The notes under the pieces: generated by a model
The model's database searches: none
The model's input: the letters and a program-made list of their open reading frames with translations, nothing else
Told to the model about the DNA's origin: nothing
Part shown: positions 34,667 to 44,345 of the stretch, one piece after another
Layout: every line of letters begins with the position of its first letter
How positions within the stretch are numbered: position 1 is the stretch's first letter
Program-made: the position numbers and the translations under genes
NCBI GenBank assembly: GCA_910589305.1
Contig: CAJUTV010000004.1
Coordinates: forward strand, 79,990-143,989
DNA length: 64,000 nt
Direction: 5' to 3'
Origin: an uncultured Lachnospira sp.
GTDB lineage: Bacteria; Bacillota; Clostridia; Lachnospirales; Lachnospiraceae

Positions 34667-36367
34667 TTAGGCTTTTACAGTAAATTTTGATACCAAGTCA
34701 GCCATACAAGTTGCCTCTGCTGTTAATTCTTGACTAGTTGCGGAAGTTTCTTGTGCTGTGGCGGCATTAGACTGTACAATTTCAGAGATTCTATTGATGC
34801 CTTCCGTTGCTTGATTCATAGCGATAGATTGGTCAGCAGAAATATCGCTTAAATCTTTAGAGGTTGAAGCAATATTTTCTACACCGTCAACAACATCTTT
34901 TAGTGATTCAGAAGTATGCTGTGTAACAGTATTGCCGTCGGCTACCTCATGGAGTACATTTTCAAGTAACGACCTAGAATCGACAGCTGATTTTGCACTT
35001 TGTTCTGCCAGTGTGCGAATTTGGTCAGCTACAACAGCAAATCCTTTTCCGGCTTCACCAGCTCTTGCAGCTTCAATAGAAGCGTTTAGGGAGAGCAGAT
35101 TTGTCTGGCTTGCAATATCTTCAATATCAGAAATAATATGTGCAATCTGTTGTGTTGATACACTAATACGTGACATTGATTCCATTAAGGCTGCCATATC
35201 ACTGCTGCTTGTCTCTGCCAGTTCGGAATATTTTTTAGCATTTAGATAGGCTTCTTTAAGTTGTGAAGCAGTAGATTGAATACCATCTGAAATAGTTGTA
35301 ATCGTTGCTTGCATTTCTTCAACAGAAGCTGCTTGGTCTGTGGAACCTTCAGCTAATACTTGAGCTGCTTCAGATAAGTTGTCAGAACCCATAGATACTT
35401 GAGCAGCAGCTTGGTGAATGTTGGTGAGCATATCGGTCATTTGTTCAATTAAAGCCTTTATAGAAGCAAGCATATGCTCAAACTTTCCTACATATAGTTC
35501 TTCATGTTGAATGTGAACAACAAAGTTTCCTTGTGCCATTTCATTTAACACAAGGTTCGTGTCATTAATAATATTTTGTAAGCGTCCTGCCATATTAAGG
35601 ACTTCATTTATCATATCAGCAATTTCATCTTTGCTGTCTACAGTAGGGAATGGTGAATCAAAATCGCCTTGTGCAAATGTTTTAAAACGTTCGCCTAGAG
35701 CCTTTAAAGGCTTTTCAATACCTCTTGCAATCTTTTTGGCAATTCGCGCCGATATAATAATAGCTGTGATAATAGCAATTATTATAAGAGCGATTAGAAC
35801 AAATGCCAATATAGATAACATATTGTCAGCAGAATCCCCTTTTTCTATATTAACATCCATTAAGCTAATCATTGCCTCATCTAGTGCGTTATATAAAGGT
35901 TCCACTTCATTTATCATTTTTTGCTGTGCCTGAAGGATGGATGTGGCATTGGTAGTAGTTCCCATTGTTATTACAGTTGCATCAATTTCTTTGTATGCGT
36001 TCCATGCAGTATCAATTTTGTCCATACAAGCATGTCCTTCTTCTGTTATCATAGTAGGACGAATTTTTTGCAGATAGTTTTCAAATTCATTGACAGCACT
36101 GTCATGTTTAACAAGAATTTTATCAATCAATTCTTGACTGTCATATCCAATAACTGCACGCGTTGCACTTCGTACTTCGGCGCTTGCATTCATTAACCGT
36201 CCGATATCTCCTTGTGGAAAAGCATAATTTTCTAGTACTTTTTGGTATTGATTTACCATAAAAAACAAAGCAATGCCGACAATCGCGCAGACAGAACTAA
36301 AGATTACTACAATAATTGTAAAAGCAGTAATTAGACGTTTCCTAATGCGCATTTCATTAAATTTCAT
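34667..36367 (-). CDS. Methyl-accepting chemotaxis protein (4HB-HAMP-signalling)
   Basis: A 566-residue transmembrane chemoreceptor: N-terminal helix (about 10-35), a four-helix-bundle-type sensor of about 150 residues (RSATRAVIGYDSQELIDKI), a second membrane helix (about 190-212), HAMP, then the coiled-coil signalling domain with the tip IEDIASQTNLLSLNASIEAA. Its ligand is unknown. The leader (family C) carries a stem just before TGGAGG. Confidence 0.93.
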   Translation of the reverse strand: MKFNEMRIRKRLITAFTIIVVIFSSVCAIVGIALFFMVNQYQKVLENYAFPQGDIGRLMNASAEVRSATRAVIGYDSQELIDKILVKHDSAVNEFENYLQKIRPTMITEEGHACMDKIDTAWNAYKEIDATVITMGTTTNATSILQAQQKMINEVEPLYNALDEAMISLMDVNIEKGDSADNMLSILAFVLIALIIIAIITAIIISARIAKKIARGIEKPLKALGERFKTFAQGDFDSPFPTVDSKDEIADMINEVLNMAGRLQNIINDTNLVLNEMAQGNFVVHIQHEELYVGKFEHMLASIKALIEQMTDMLTNIHQAAAQVSMGSDNLSEAAQVLAEGSTDQAASVEEMQATITTISDGIQSTASQLKEAYLNAKKYSELAETSSSDMAALMESMSRISVSTQQIAHIISDIEDIASQTNLLSLNASIEAARAGEAGKGFAVVADQIRTLAEQSAKSAVDSRSLLENVLHEVADGNTVTQHTSESLKDVVDGVENIASTSKDLSDISADQSIAMNQATEGINRISEIVQSNAATAQETSATSQELTAEATCMADLVSKFTVKA

Positions 36368-36490
36368 TTTTAACCTCCATGCTGCGACTATTTTTTAAAA
36401 AGAATGAATGATACAAGCTTTGGTAAAAATGCGCAGCAATTTTTTACACAATAACTTGTAGATTAAAAAGTTTAATTTTTAATCGTTGAC
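36368..36490 (-). promoter_or_regulatory. Leader family C before the chemoreceptor
   Basis: On the minus strand TTGCTGCGC (36439-36431) can pair with GCGCAGCA-like CGCAGCA (36386-36380), which lies immediately before TGGAGG. The stretch AAGTTATTGTG upstream matches the hslO leader at 6121 almost base for base, showing common origin. Confidence 0.65.
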
Positions 36491-36544
36491 TATGTTTTCA
36501 TAGCCTTCTTAATACTGTATTCATTGTTTATAAAAAAGATAAAA

Positions 36545-36636
36545 GTGTCATAAAATAAAAAATATACAAGATATTGATATTATAACTTAACTTACATCAA
36601 TATCTTGTATAGGAATTTTATTTTGTGACACTTACG
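36545..36636. terminator. Long near-perfect hairpin, bidirectional terminator
   Basis: TATACAAGATATTGAT (36563-36578) pairs with ATCAATATCTTGTATA (36596-36611); outside it TGTCATAAAATAAAA pairs with TTTTATTTTGTGACA with one G-U step. The whole stem is about 33 bp in a 394-bp gap between two minus-strand genes. Besides this, the gap holds only the leader at 36368. Confidence 0.65.
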
Positions 36637-36761
36637 TTTATGATATATGTTAAAAGCTATCCATGATTTATGAGCAATGCTTCAAGTATTAATTATATGA
36701 TACTACTTTTTAAAAATCTTTCAACCCTTTTTAACTGTAAAATAAGTTTTTATAAAATCTT

Positions 36762-37862
36762 TTAATTTGGTTGATTGTTGTCTTGATTTTGTTGATTTGA
36801 ATGCTCAGGTGCAGTGGAATTTATGTTGTTATTATGGTTATGAATGTTATTATTCATATTGTTATTTAAATGGTTGTTGATATTGTTGCTTATATTGTTG
36901 CCCATGTTTGGATTTGGATGTCCTTGTGGTCTTTTTGTATAGTTGTTCGGATTTTTCTTCTTTTTGTTTTTTGTTATTTTAAATATAATCAATACAATAA
37001 TAGCAATAATTGCTATATAAGGAAGGAAGAATATAAATATAAACAGTATAGTCTGGCATATATATAAGAAATATTCCCAACTTCTCTTTACAGTTTCTTG
37101 TAATTTTTGTAAGAAAGTTTTTTCAGAGTAAGGTGTGGTGTATTCTGTGACTTCATTTAATTCAATATGCACATAAGAATAAGCAACATCATTATTCATC
37201 TTATTCATATTAGTTTTTAGCTTTTTAATTTCAATTTCAATATTAGTTAATTCTTTTTCAACATTAATAGCATGTTCATCATCGGTTATTGTGCTAAGCA
37301 TTTTTATATAGCGGTCACGTTTTGCCTCATAAATTTCAAGAGTAGTTTTTGCATCGCTATATTCTTGGCTGATATTTTCAGCTTTTGCATTCTTAAAACG
37401 AAGCGTACCTATGGCATCTAAACCAGATACAAAATTTTCATATTTACTGCTAGGCACTCTTACTGTTGCAGAGTATGTGTGCATTAATGTTTTGTCGTTG
37501 TTAAGGTAATGGCTTCTTGAACCATTGTCCATATAGTTTTCGGATTCGACAAAACCATCATATTCTTTTAAAGTACTTTTAAAATCTGATACAGCTTTTT
37601 GAAATTCCATTACATCAATTTCCATATTGCAGGAATATACAAGCATCTCTTCGGACAATGTTGCGTTTTCAGAATTGCTGTTAGAAGTATTTTTTTCGTT
37701 TTCTATCTCAGACTTGGATATGCTGTCTTTTGAATTTGATGATTCATTAGAACCGCCAGAGTTGTTTATGTTATTTTTACTGTCAGAAGAAGAGCCGCCT
37801 CCACAAGATGTAAGACAGAATAAAAATAAGATAACAATACATGCAATGATTTTTCTTTTCAT
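36762..37862 (-). CDS. DUF4349 lipoprotein with Asn/His-rich cytoplasmic tail
   Basis: A 366-residue surface lipoprotein: signal with lipobox FLFCLTSCGGG (Cys about 20), a low-complexity Ser/Asn linker to about 70, a DUF4349 domain with a coiled coil (about 75-235), one membrane helix (about 262-290), and a C-terminal tail rich in Asn, His and Pro (NINNHLNNNMNNNIHNHNNN). The combination of lipid anchor and membrane helix would hold both ends in the membrane. The role of DUF4349 is unknown. A family-B leader precedes it. Confidence 0.85.
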   Translation of the reverse strand: MKRKIIACIVILFLFCLTSCGGGSSSDSKNNINNSGGSNESSNSKDSISKSEIENEKNTSNSNSENATLSEEMLVYSCNMEIDVMEFQKAVSDFKSTLKEYDGFVESENYMDNGSRSHYLNNDKTLMHTYSATVRVPSSKYENFVSGLDAIGTLRFKNAKAENISQEYSDAKTTLEIYEAKRDRYIKMLSTITDDEHAINVEKELTNIEIEIKKLKTNMNKMNNDVAYSYVHIELNEVTEYTTPYSEKTFLQKLQETVKRSWEYFLYICQTILFIFIFFLPYIAIIAIIVLIIFKITKNKKKKNPNNYTKRPQGHPNPNMGNNISNNINNHLNNNMNNNIHNHNNNINSTAPEHSNQQNQDNNQPN

Positions 37863-37945
37863 AATAAACCTCCATTTCTGCGCTGCTTTTTGTTAAATTT
37901 AAAAAAAATAGGTTTATGTCAAGCAACGCATAGACATAACTATTT
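37863..37945 (-). promoter_or_regulatory. Leader family B before the DUF4349 gene
   Basis: On the minus strand TGCGTTGC (37930-37923) and GCAGCGCA (37886-37879) pair around an AU-rich loop; GAAATGGAGG follows at once and leads to the ATG at 37862. Confidence 0.7.
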
Positions 37946-38103
37946 AAGGCAATAAATAGATTGTTACTATGGAAATGTTCTACATTGTAAGAGCAACCAT
38001 GACTGCAAAATATTTGCTGCATTTGTAGCACGCTCCATTCTAATTGATGTATTTATTATAGTATATAAATAATTTTGCTGCAATGTATAATTTCTTTTTG
38101 TTA

Positions 38104-38340
38104 ATCTTATTAAGGAAGTCCCTGCTTTCATATCATACACATATAAGCAAAGGATGAGGTCTTACATGTGCTTGTTTTAGTAAAGGATATAAGCTCTTGC
38201 CAAAAAGCTGCAATAGCAGTTGTAAGGTTATAAGCAGCCAGTGCAGTGACTGCGAATATCCTTTGATATAAATAAGTAAAAAATCTTGACGAAAATCACA
38301 ATATGACAGATAATTGCAATAAGTAGCTTGTGGCTGGATA
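38104..38340. repeat. Repeat family D copy in a 520-bp gene-free gap
   Basis: AGGAAGTCCCTGC opens the copy, and it ends in a diverged GACTGCGAATATCC (compare ATTGCGAATATCC in other copies). An internal unit built from AAGGATATAAGCTCTTGCC and similar runs is also repetitive. The gap 37946-38384 contains no gene that I can support. Confidence 0.6.
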
Positions 38341-38357
38341 TAAAACGGCAAGCTGTT

Positions 38358-38399
38358 TATTAAATTTGCAGGTTATAGAAAGGCATGGTTATTTTTATG
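38358..38399 (+). promoter_or_regulatory. Leader family A before the membrane protein gene
   Basis: TTAAATTTGCAGGTTATAG then AAAGGCATGGTTATTTTT leads to the ATG at 38397, nearly identical to the leader at 14700. Confidence 0.7.
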
Positions 38400-38915
38400 G
38401 AAATATCAGATATTTCAGTGGAACAGATTATTAAACAAAAAGCGTCAAATAACTCTATTATATTTAAAGTGGTGATGATAATTGCATGTATTTTGGCTGC
38501 TACGACTATTCCGTCAACACAGTCCTTTGGCTTTTTGGTGCTTTGTATGCTTATTGTATTTACAGCGATGTTATTTAGACATTATAAAATAGAAATTGAA
38601 TATGCGATTGTTGACAATGAATTGATAGTTGATAAGATAACTGCTAGAAATTCTAGAAGAAGATGCGGCAGGTATAGTTTGGAAAAAGCAGAGTTAATTG
38701 CAAAAAAAGATTCGCAGGCAGCACTTAGAATGGCGCATAAAGATTTGAGAACATATGATTATACATCACGTGAAAATGAACAAAACATTGTTATTATGTA
38801 CACCTATAATGACCACAATGAAATGGAACGAATACTGTTAGAACCTAATGAAAGGATAACAGAGCGCATAAAAGAAATAGTGCCAAAACAATGTTATAAA
38901 CTTGATGAAAATTGA
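38397..38915 (+). CDS. Small membrane protein, possibly DUF6106
   Basis: A 172-residue protein with two adjacent hydrophobic segments (about 23-61) in the N-terminal third and a soluble C-terminal domain (YAIVDNELIVDKITARNSRR and onward) that looks like a bacterial PH-like beta fold. It resembles uncharacterised proteins of Lachnospiraceae often labelled DUF6106; I am not sure of this. It lies 64 bp before guaB on the same strand. Confidence 0.5.
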   Translation: MEISDISVEQIIKQKASNNSIIFKVVMIIACILAATTIPSTQSFGFLVLCMLIVFTAMLFRHYKIEIEYAIVDNELIVDKITARNSRRRCGRYSLEKAELIAKKDSQAALRMAHKDLRTYDYTSRENEQNIVIMYTYNDHNEMERILLEPNERITERIKEIVPKQCYKLDEN

Positions 38916-38979
38916 TTGACTTTTATAATCCAATTTGCTATGATTAGCAACAATATTATCATAGGAAGGATTGGATATA

Positions 38980-40440
38980 ATGGGAACAATAATTGGTGAA
39001 GGTATTACATTTGACGATGTTTTATTAGTGCCACAATATTCAGAAGTGACACCAAATATGATTGATTTATCGACACAACTTACTAAAAATATTAAGCTTA
39101 ACGTTCCGCTTATGAGCGCTGGTATGGATACCGTTACAGAGCATAGAATGGCAATAGCTATGGCTAGACAGGGCGGAATTGGTATTATTCATAAAAATAT
39201 GTCTATTGAGGCGCAGGCAGAAGAGGTGGACAAGGTGAAGCGTTCTGAAAATGGTGTTATCACAGACCCATTTTATCTGCATCCAGACAATACATTAAAA
39301 GATGCCAATGAGCTTATGGCTAAATTTAGAATTTCAGGTGTGCCGATTACAGATGAGTCCGATAAGTTGGTTGGGATTATTACGAATAGAGACTTAAAAT
39401 TTGAGGAAGATTTTAATCGACCAATTAAAGATTGTATGACAAGTGAAAATCTTATCACAGCAAAGGTTGGGATAACGCTTGATGAGGCTAAAAAGATTCT
39501 TGCACATGCTAGAAAAGAAAAGCTCCCTATTGTAGATGATGATTTTAAGCTAAAAGGACTTATTACAATAAAAGATATTGAAAAGCAAATTAAATATCCA
39601 GTTTCAGCACACGATTCACAAGGCAGACTTCTTGCCGGAGCAGCTGTCGGTATTACCTCAAATGTGATGGATAGAGTTTCTGCTCTTGTACAGGCAAAGG
39701 TGGATTGTATTGTTATTGATTCGGCACATGGGCATTCAAAGAATATTATCAATGCCTTGAAGGAAATTAAATCCGCATACCCTGATTTGCAGGTTATTGC
39801 TGGCAATATTGCAACTGGGGAGGCTGCAAGGGCACTTTGTGAGGCGGGCGTTGATGCTGTTAAAGTCGGTATTGGACCTGGTTCTATATGTACGACAAGA
39901 GTGGTGGCAGGTATTGGTGTGCCACAGGTTACAGCAATTATGAGTGCTTATGCTGAGGCTAAGAAATATGGTATTCCAGTGATTGCGGACGGCGGCATTA
40001 AGTATTCTGGCGATATTGTAAAGGCCATTGCAGCTGGAGGCAATGTATGTATGCTTGGCAGTTTGCTTGCAGGCTGTGACGAATCACCAGGAACATTTGA
40101 GCTGTTCCAGGGGAGAAAATATAAAGTATATAGAGGTATGGGTTCTATTGCCGCTATGGAAAATGGCAGTAAAGACCGATATTTTCAAACGGATGCAAAG
40201 AAGCTTGTCCCTGAGGGGGTTGAAGGGCGAGTTGCATATAAAGGACTTGTTGAAGATACAATATTTCAGCTTATGGGTGGTCTTCGCTCTGGCATGGGAT
40301 ATTGTGGAGCACCAACGATTTCAGTGCTGCAAGAGACCGCTAAATTTATCAAGATGTCTTCTGCTGCATTGAGGGAAAGTCATCCACATGATATCCATAT
40401 TACAAAGGAAGCACCAAACTATAGTGTGGAAGATAAGTAA
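38980..40440 (+). CDS. guaB: IMP dehydrogenase
   Basis: A 486-residue enzyme oxidising IMP to XMP, the first committed step of GMP synthesis. The barrel begins EGITFDDVLLVPQYSEV; two CBS halves lie at about 92-200; the catalytic Cys loop is GIGPGSICTTR; the flap and mobile region follow, with YRGMGSIAAM. The ATG at 38980 has AGGAAGGA 7 nt upstream. It appears monocistronic. Confidence 0.97.
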   Translation: MGTIIGEGITFDDVLLVPQYSEVTPNMIDLSTQLTKNIKLNVPLMSAGMDTVTEHRMAIAMARQGGIGIIHKNMSIEAQAEEVDKVKRSENGVITDPFYLHPDNTLKDANELMAKFRISGVPITDESDKLVGIITNRDLKFEEDFNRPIKDCMTSENLITAKVGITLDEAKKILAHARKEKLPIVDDDFKLKGLITIKDIEKQIKYPVSAHDSQGRLLAGAAVGITSNVMDRVSALVQAKVDCIVIDSAHGHSKNIINALKEIKSAYPDLQVIAGNIATGEAARALCEAGVDAVKVGIGPGSICTTRVVAGIGVPQVTAIMSAYAEAKKYGIPVIADGGIKYSGDIVKAIAAGGNVCMLGSLLAGCDESPGTFELFQGRKYKVYRGMGSIAAMENGSKDRYFQTDAKKLVPEGVEGRVAYKGLVEDTIFQLMGGLRSGMGYCGAPTISVLQETAKFIKMSSAALRESHPHDIHITKEAPNYSVEDK

Positions 40441-40592
40441 GGATTAATAGGAAATTAGTTCTATACTTGCACAATGATTTAATATATTGTATACTAAACT
40501 AAATGATTATTTAATCTCTATGTCATATTTATAGAGAGCAATTTAGAGAAAACTGTAACTGTGTTTAATATAGGCTGAGAGGAAGTTGACAT

Positions 40593-41180
40593 ATGAATAA
40601 TGCAATGTTGGGTAGTTACATTGCCAAAAGTCATAATAATGGCAATTTTACAGATTATGAATTAAAAGTATTAAGAGAAAATAATCTGGATGATATGGTA
40701 GCTACGTTTATTAAATTAAAGAATGATCGATATACAATTCAGTTTCAGTGTATTTTTAAGACTCTGGAGTATTTTGTTGGTGATAGTTTTATGCTGGAAC
40801 AGATAAATGCGGTTAATGAATATGGCGGACATTTTATAGGATGTCAGTTTATGGACGGGGACGAAAATGTTTTTTTCGGTATTAGCGGTGATGATGATGC
40901 ACTTTTAGAATTGGCATCAATTTTTGCAAAAGAAGACTTTAAAGATTTTGATGATACTGCATATGATTCCGTTTGTGAACTTATTAATTGTATCAATGGC
41001 TTATTTGCAACAAGATTGAGCAATGAAAAAGTAGAGGTTGTATTAAGACCGCCTGTTTTTTATGGTGATGCACATATTGTCAGTGATAAGACATTTTATA
41101 TTGCTACTTTTTATATGAAGGGCAAAAAAATTGATATGATTATGAGTGTTTCTGGTAAGATTCATTTAGAGAGTAATTGA
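40593..41180 (+). CDS. CheX/CheC-like phosphatase-family protein
   Basis: A 195-residue protein. The region SVCELINCINGLFATRLS (about 128-145) contains the ExxN-xxxG pattern of CheC/CheX/FliY-type CheY phosphatases, and the surrounding alpha/beta order fits CheX. The N-terminal 40 residues are unusual for CheX. It is followed after 47 nt by a CheY-like regulator, so a role in dephosphorylating that protein is likely. Only one helix with the motif is apparent, as in CheX. Confidence 0.65.
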   Translation: MNNAMLGSYIAKSHNNGNFTDYELKVLRENNLDDMVATFIKLKNDRYTIQFQCIFKTLEYFVGDSFMLEQINAVNEYGGHFIGCQFMDGDENVFFGISGDDDALLELASIFAKEDFKDFDDTAYDSVCELINCINGLFATRLSNEKVEVVLRPPVFYGDAHIVSDKTFYIATFYMKGKKIDMIMSVSGKIHLESN

Positions 41181-41227
41181 TATTCTGTAGACGAAGTATG
41201 CCATTTAGACAGATTGGAGGAATAGTT

Positions 41228-41590
41228 ATGGCAAAGATATTGATTGTAGATGATTCAATGACTTCAAAGAAATTTTTAAGAACTATGCTTGAAAGAGCCG
41301 GATGTGAAATTATAGGAGAGGCTTCTGATGGTCAGGAAGGTGTTGATAAATATAAAGAACTTAAGCCAGATGTAGTTACTATGGATATTACTATGCCGAT
41401 AAAAAATGGAATTGAAGCACTAGAAGAGATTATAGCATATGATTCTAATGCAAAGGTTGTTATGGTGACAGCAGCAGGTCAGAATACCAATATAGTGGAA
41501 GCTTTAAAGTTAGGGGCTGCTGATTTTATACAAAAACCTTTTGAGGTTGAACGGATTGCTGCTGTTATTAAAAAGGTGTTAGAAAAATAA
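41228..41590 (+). CDS. cheY: CheY-like single-domain response regulator
   Basis: A 120-residue stand-alone receiver: acidic pair in LIVDDSMTSKKFL, phosphoacceptor in PDVVTMDITMPIKNG, Thr/Ala switch in MVTAAGQ and Lys in IQKPFE. No output domain. It follows the CheX-like gene and overlaps truA by one base (TAATG), so the three are one transcript. GGAGG lies 7 nt before the ATG at 41228. Whether it is the motor regulator or an accessory receiver cannot be told without the main che operon. Confidence 0.9.
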   Translation: MAKILIVDDSMTSKKFLRTMLERAGCEIIGEASDGQEGVDKYKELKPDVVTMDITMPIKNGIEALEEIIAYDSNAKVVMVTAAGQNTNIVEALKLGAADFIQKPFEVERIAAVIKKVLEK

Positions 41591-42327
41591 TGTATAATTA
41601 TAAAATAAAGATACAATATGATGGCGGAAGATACGAAGGATGGCAGCGAATTGGTAAGGATTTTTCAGCAAATACCGTTGAAAATAAAATTATCACAGTC
41701 ATAGAAAAGATGGCAGGAGAAAAGATAGAGCTGCCATGTGGTTGCCGTACTGAGACAGGCGTTCATGCGTTAGAGCAGGTGGCTAATTTTAAATTGTCGC
41801 AAAAGAGAGAAAAAACCGATATTAAAAATTATTTGAACCGATATCTTCCAAGAGATATTGCAGTTCTTAGCGTAGAGCAGGTTGATGAGCGTTTTCATAG
41901 TCAGCTTAACGCAAAGAGTAAAACATATATGTATGTGTTGGATATGGGCAATGTTGCAGATGTATTTAAACGTAAGTATTCTTATCATACGTTTCATCGA
42001 TTAAATATAGAGGCAATGCAAAAGGCTAGTCATTTTTTTGTTGGTGAACATGATTTTAAGGCATTTACTACAGCTAAAAAAAATAAATCTACAGTGAGAA
42101 ATGTAGAAGCTATTAACATCAATGTTCAAGGTAATCAGGCAGTTATTGAAATGACAGCAAATGATTTTATGCACAATATGGCAAGGTACATAATAGGTAT
42201 GCTGCTTGATGTTGGCAATGAAATTAGAAAGCCAGAGATAGTAAATGATGTGTTTGCCAACAAAGAAGTAACGATGTCATTTCCAGCAGAAAGTTATGGA
42301 TTATTTTTAAAAAATATTATGTATTAA
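41590..42327 (+). CDS. truA: tRNA pseudouridine synthase A family, catalytic Asp replaced by Glu
   Basis: A 245-residue TruA-family enzyme, expected to isomerise U38-40 in tRNA anticodon arms. The N-terminus (KIKIQYDGGRYEGWQR) and later motifs (SKTYMYVLDMGN, DFKAFTTAKKNKSTVRNV, FMHNMARYIIGMLLDVG) fit. The catalytic motif, normally GRTDxGVHA, reads CRTETGVHA here: the codon is GAG, so the universally used Asp is Glu. The rest of the gene is intact. It may be a paralogue with altered activity, a normal variant of a clostridial subfamily, or inactive. Start overlaps the cheY stop. Confidence 0.85.
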   Translation: MYNYKIKIQYDGGRYEGWQRIGKDFSANTVENKIITVIEKMAGEKIELPCGCRTETGVHALEQVANFKLSQKREKTDIKNYLNRYLPRDIAVLSVEQVDERFHSQLNAKSKTYMYVLDMGNVADVFKRKYSYHTFHRLNIEAMQKASHFFVGEHDFKAFTTAKKNKSTVRNVEAININVQGNQAVIEMTANDFMHNMARYIIGMLLDVGNEIRKPEIVNDVFANKEVTMSFPAESYGLFLKNIMY

Positions 42328-42372
42328 CATCAAAATCTTTGAATGAATAGGCTATCGCATTAAGCTTTAAGT

Positions 42373-42396
42373 ATACAAGATATTCTTGTATCTTTT
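42373..42396 (+). terminator. Terminator after truA
   Basis: ATACAAGA (42373-42380), 3-nt loop, TCTTGTAT (42384-42391), then CTTTTGTTT. The stem is A/U-rich and weak. Confidence 0.55.
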
Positions 42397-42447
42397 GTTT
42401 CATGTGACAGCCTTTGTTTTATACTATACAAAATATGGAGGGATTTT

Positions 42448-44214
42448 ATGGAGACCATTATTGAAAAGGTAAGTAGTGTGCTTGGTCAGGCATTTACATT
42501 ATGTGGTTATGATGCAACCTATGCAAAGGTAACGCTTTCCAATAGACCTGATTTGTGTGAATATCAGTGCAATGGCGCTATGGCGGCAGCAAAAGTCTAT
42601 AAAAAGGCACCATTAACGATTGCTGATGAAGTTGTAAATCAATTGAAAGAAGAGACCATATTTGAACAGATAGAGAGTATAAAGCCTGGATTTATCAATA
42701 TTTGTGTTTCACCAGCATATCTTGCAGAATTTCTTAATACAATGTCTGTATCAAAGCAATTTGGATATGTTCCTAAAGTGACAAATAAGACGGTTATTGT
42801 AGATTATGGCGGGGCTAATGTTGCCAAGCCACTGCATATAGGACATTTGCGTTCAGCCGTTATTGGCGAGAGTATCAAACGCATTCAACGATATGCAGGC
42901 AATACAGTGATAGGCGATGTGCATTTAGGGGACTGGGGACTTCAAATGGGGCTTATTATAGAAGAATTAAGGGATAGAAATCCAAATCTTTCCTATTTTG
43001 ATGAATCCTTTTCAGGAGAGTATCCATCAGAGCCGCCTTTTACGATATCTGAATTAGAACAAATATATCCCGTTGCCAGCAAGAAATCAAAAGAAGATGA
43101 GGCGTTTATGGAGAGAGCCCATCAGACAACGTTAGCATTACAGGGCGGCAATAAAGCATATACGGCAATTTGGAAACATATAATGAATATTTCCAAAGCA
43201 GATTTAAAGAAAAATTATGACGAACTCAATGTAGCGTTTGATTTGTGGAAAGGTGAGAGTGATTCTCAAGTCTATATCAAAGATATGCTTCAGCAAATGA
43301 GGGATGATGGTTTGACCTATGAAAGTCAGGGCGCTATGGTTATTGATATACAGGAAGAAAGTGATAAAAAAGAGCTTCCTCCATGTATTGTTCAAAAATC
43401 CGATGGTGCAGCGCTGTATGCTACATCAGACCTTGCCACAATGGTTCAAAGAGAATTGGATTATCAGCCAGACGCTTACATTTATCTGGCGGATAAAAGG
43501 CAGGAACTTCATTTTACACAGGTATTTCGCGTTGCAAAGAAAGCAGGTATTGTAAAGCAAAATACAGATATGACTTTTTTAGGTTTTGGAACAATGAACG
43601 GAAAAGATGGAAAGCCATTTAAAACACGTTCAGGCGGTGTGATGAGGTTGGAATATCTTATAAAAGATATTCAGGATGCCGTGTATGATAAAGTTGTAAA
43701 CAACCGAGATATGTCCGATGAAGAAGCCCGAAATATCGCTAAAATAGTGGGATTGGCAGCATTAAAATATGGTGATTTATCCAATCAAGCCTCAAAAGAT
43801 TATGTATTTGACATAGACCGATTTATATCATTTGAGGGAAATACAGGACCTTATATTTTGTATACTATTGTAAGAATTAAATCAATATTGTCTAAATATC
43901 AAGAAGAAGGAAATCCTATTTTATGTGATAAAGTTCAAGTCGCTTCATCCGATATTGAAAAAAATCTTGAATTAGCTCTTGCTAAATTTTTAGATATGAT
44001 TGATATGGTATATATGGATAAGGCACCACATAAAATATGCCAGTATATTTATGAAGTGTCCAATATATTTAATCAATTTTATCATAGTACAAAAATACTT
44101 GGTGAAAAAGATAAACAAAAAAAACAGGGATATATTGCATTGATACGTTTGACAAAAGATATTTTGCTTACATGTATTGACTTGTTAGGGTTTGAATGTC
44201 CTGATAAAATGTAG
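42448..44214 (+). CDS. argS: Arginyl-tRNA synthetase
   Basis: A 588-residue class I synthetase. The N-terminal Add-1 domain (about 1-110) precedes the HIGH motif in GGANVAKPLHIGHLRSAVIGE. The KMSK-equivalent loop is GKPFKTRSGGVMRLEYL, and the DALR anticodon-binding domain closes the C-terminus (ELALAKFLDMID). Length is typical. GGAGG precedes the ATG. Single-gene transcript. Confidence 0.96.
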   Translation: METIIEKVSSVLGQAFTLCGYDATYAKVTLSNRPDLCEYQCNGAMAAAKVYKKAPLTIADEVVNQLKEETIFEQIESIKPGFINICVSPAYLAEFLNTMSVSKQFGYVPKVTNKTVIVDYGGANVAKPLHIGHLRSAVIGESIKRIQRYAGNTVIGDVHLGDWGLQMGLIIEELRDRNPNLSYFDESFSGEYPSEPPFTISELEQIYPVASKKSKEDEAFMERAHQTTLALQGGNKAYTAIWKHIMNISKADLKKNYDELNVAFDLWKGESDSQVYIKDMLQQMRDDGLTYESQGAMVIDIQEESDKKELPPCIVQKSDGAALYATSDLATMVQRELDYQPDAYIYLADKRQELHFTQVFRVAKKAGIVKQNTDMTFLGFGTMNGKDGKPFKTRSGGVMRLEYLIKDIQDAVYDKVVNNRDMSDEEARNIAKIVGLAALKYGDLSNQASKDYVFDIDRFISFEGNTGPYILYTIVRIKSILSKYQEEGNPILCDKVQVASSDIEKNLELALAKFLDMIDMVYMDKAPHKICQYIYEVSNIFNQFYHSTKILGEKDKQKKQGYIALIRLTKDILLTCIDLLGFECPDKM

Positions 44215-44345
44215 TGTAAAAGAGTTTGACTTTAAGTAAAAATTTATGCTGAAGCGTCATAAATTTTATTTATTGCAGGAATTGTTGCAAAATAGGTAAC
44301 AGTCTTGTTTACCTTAACATCAAACGCTTCGGAATGGAAGGAAAC

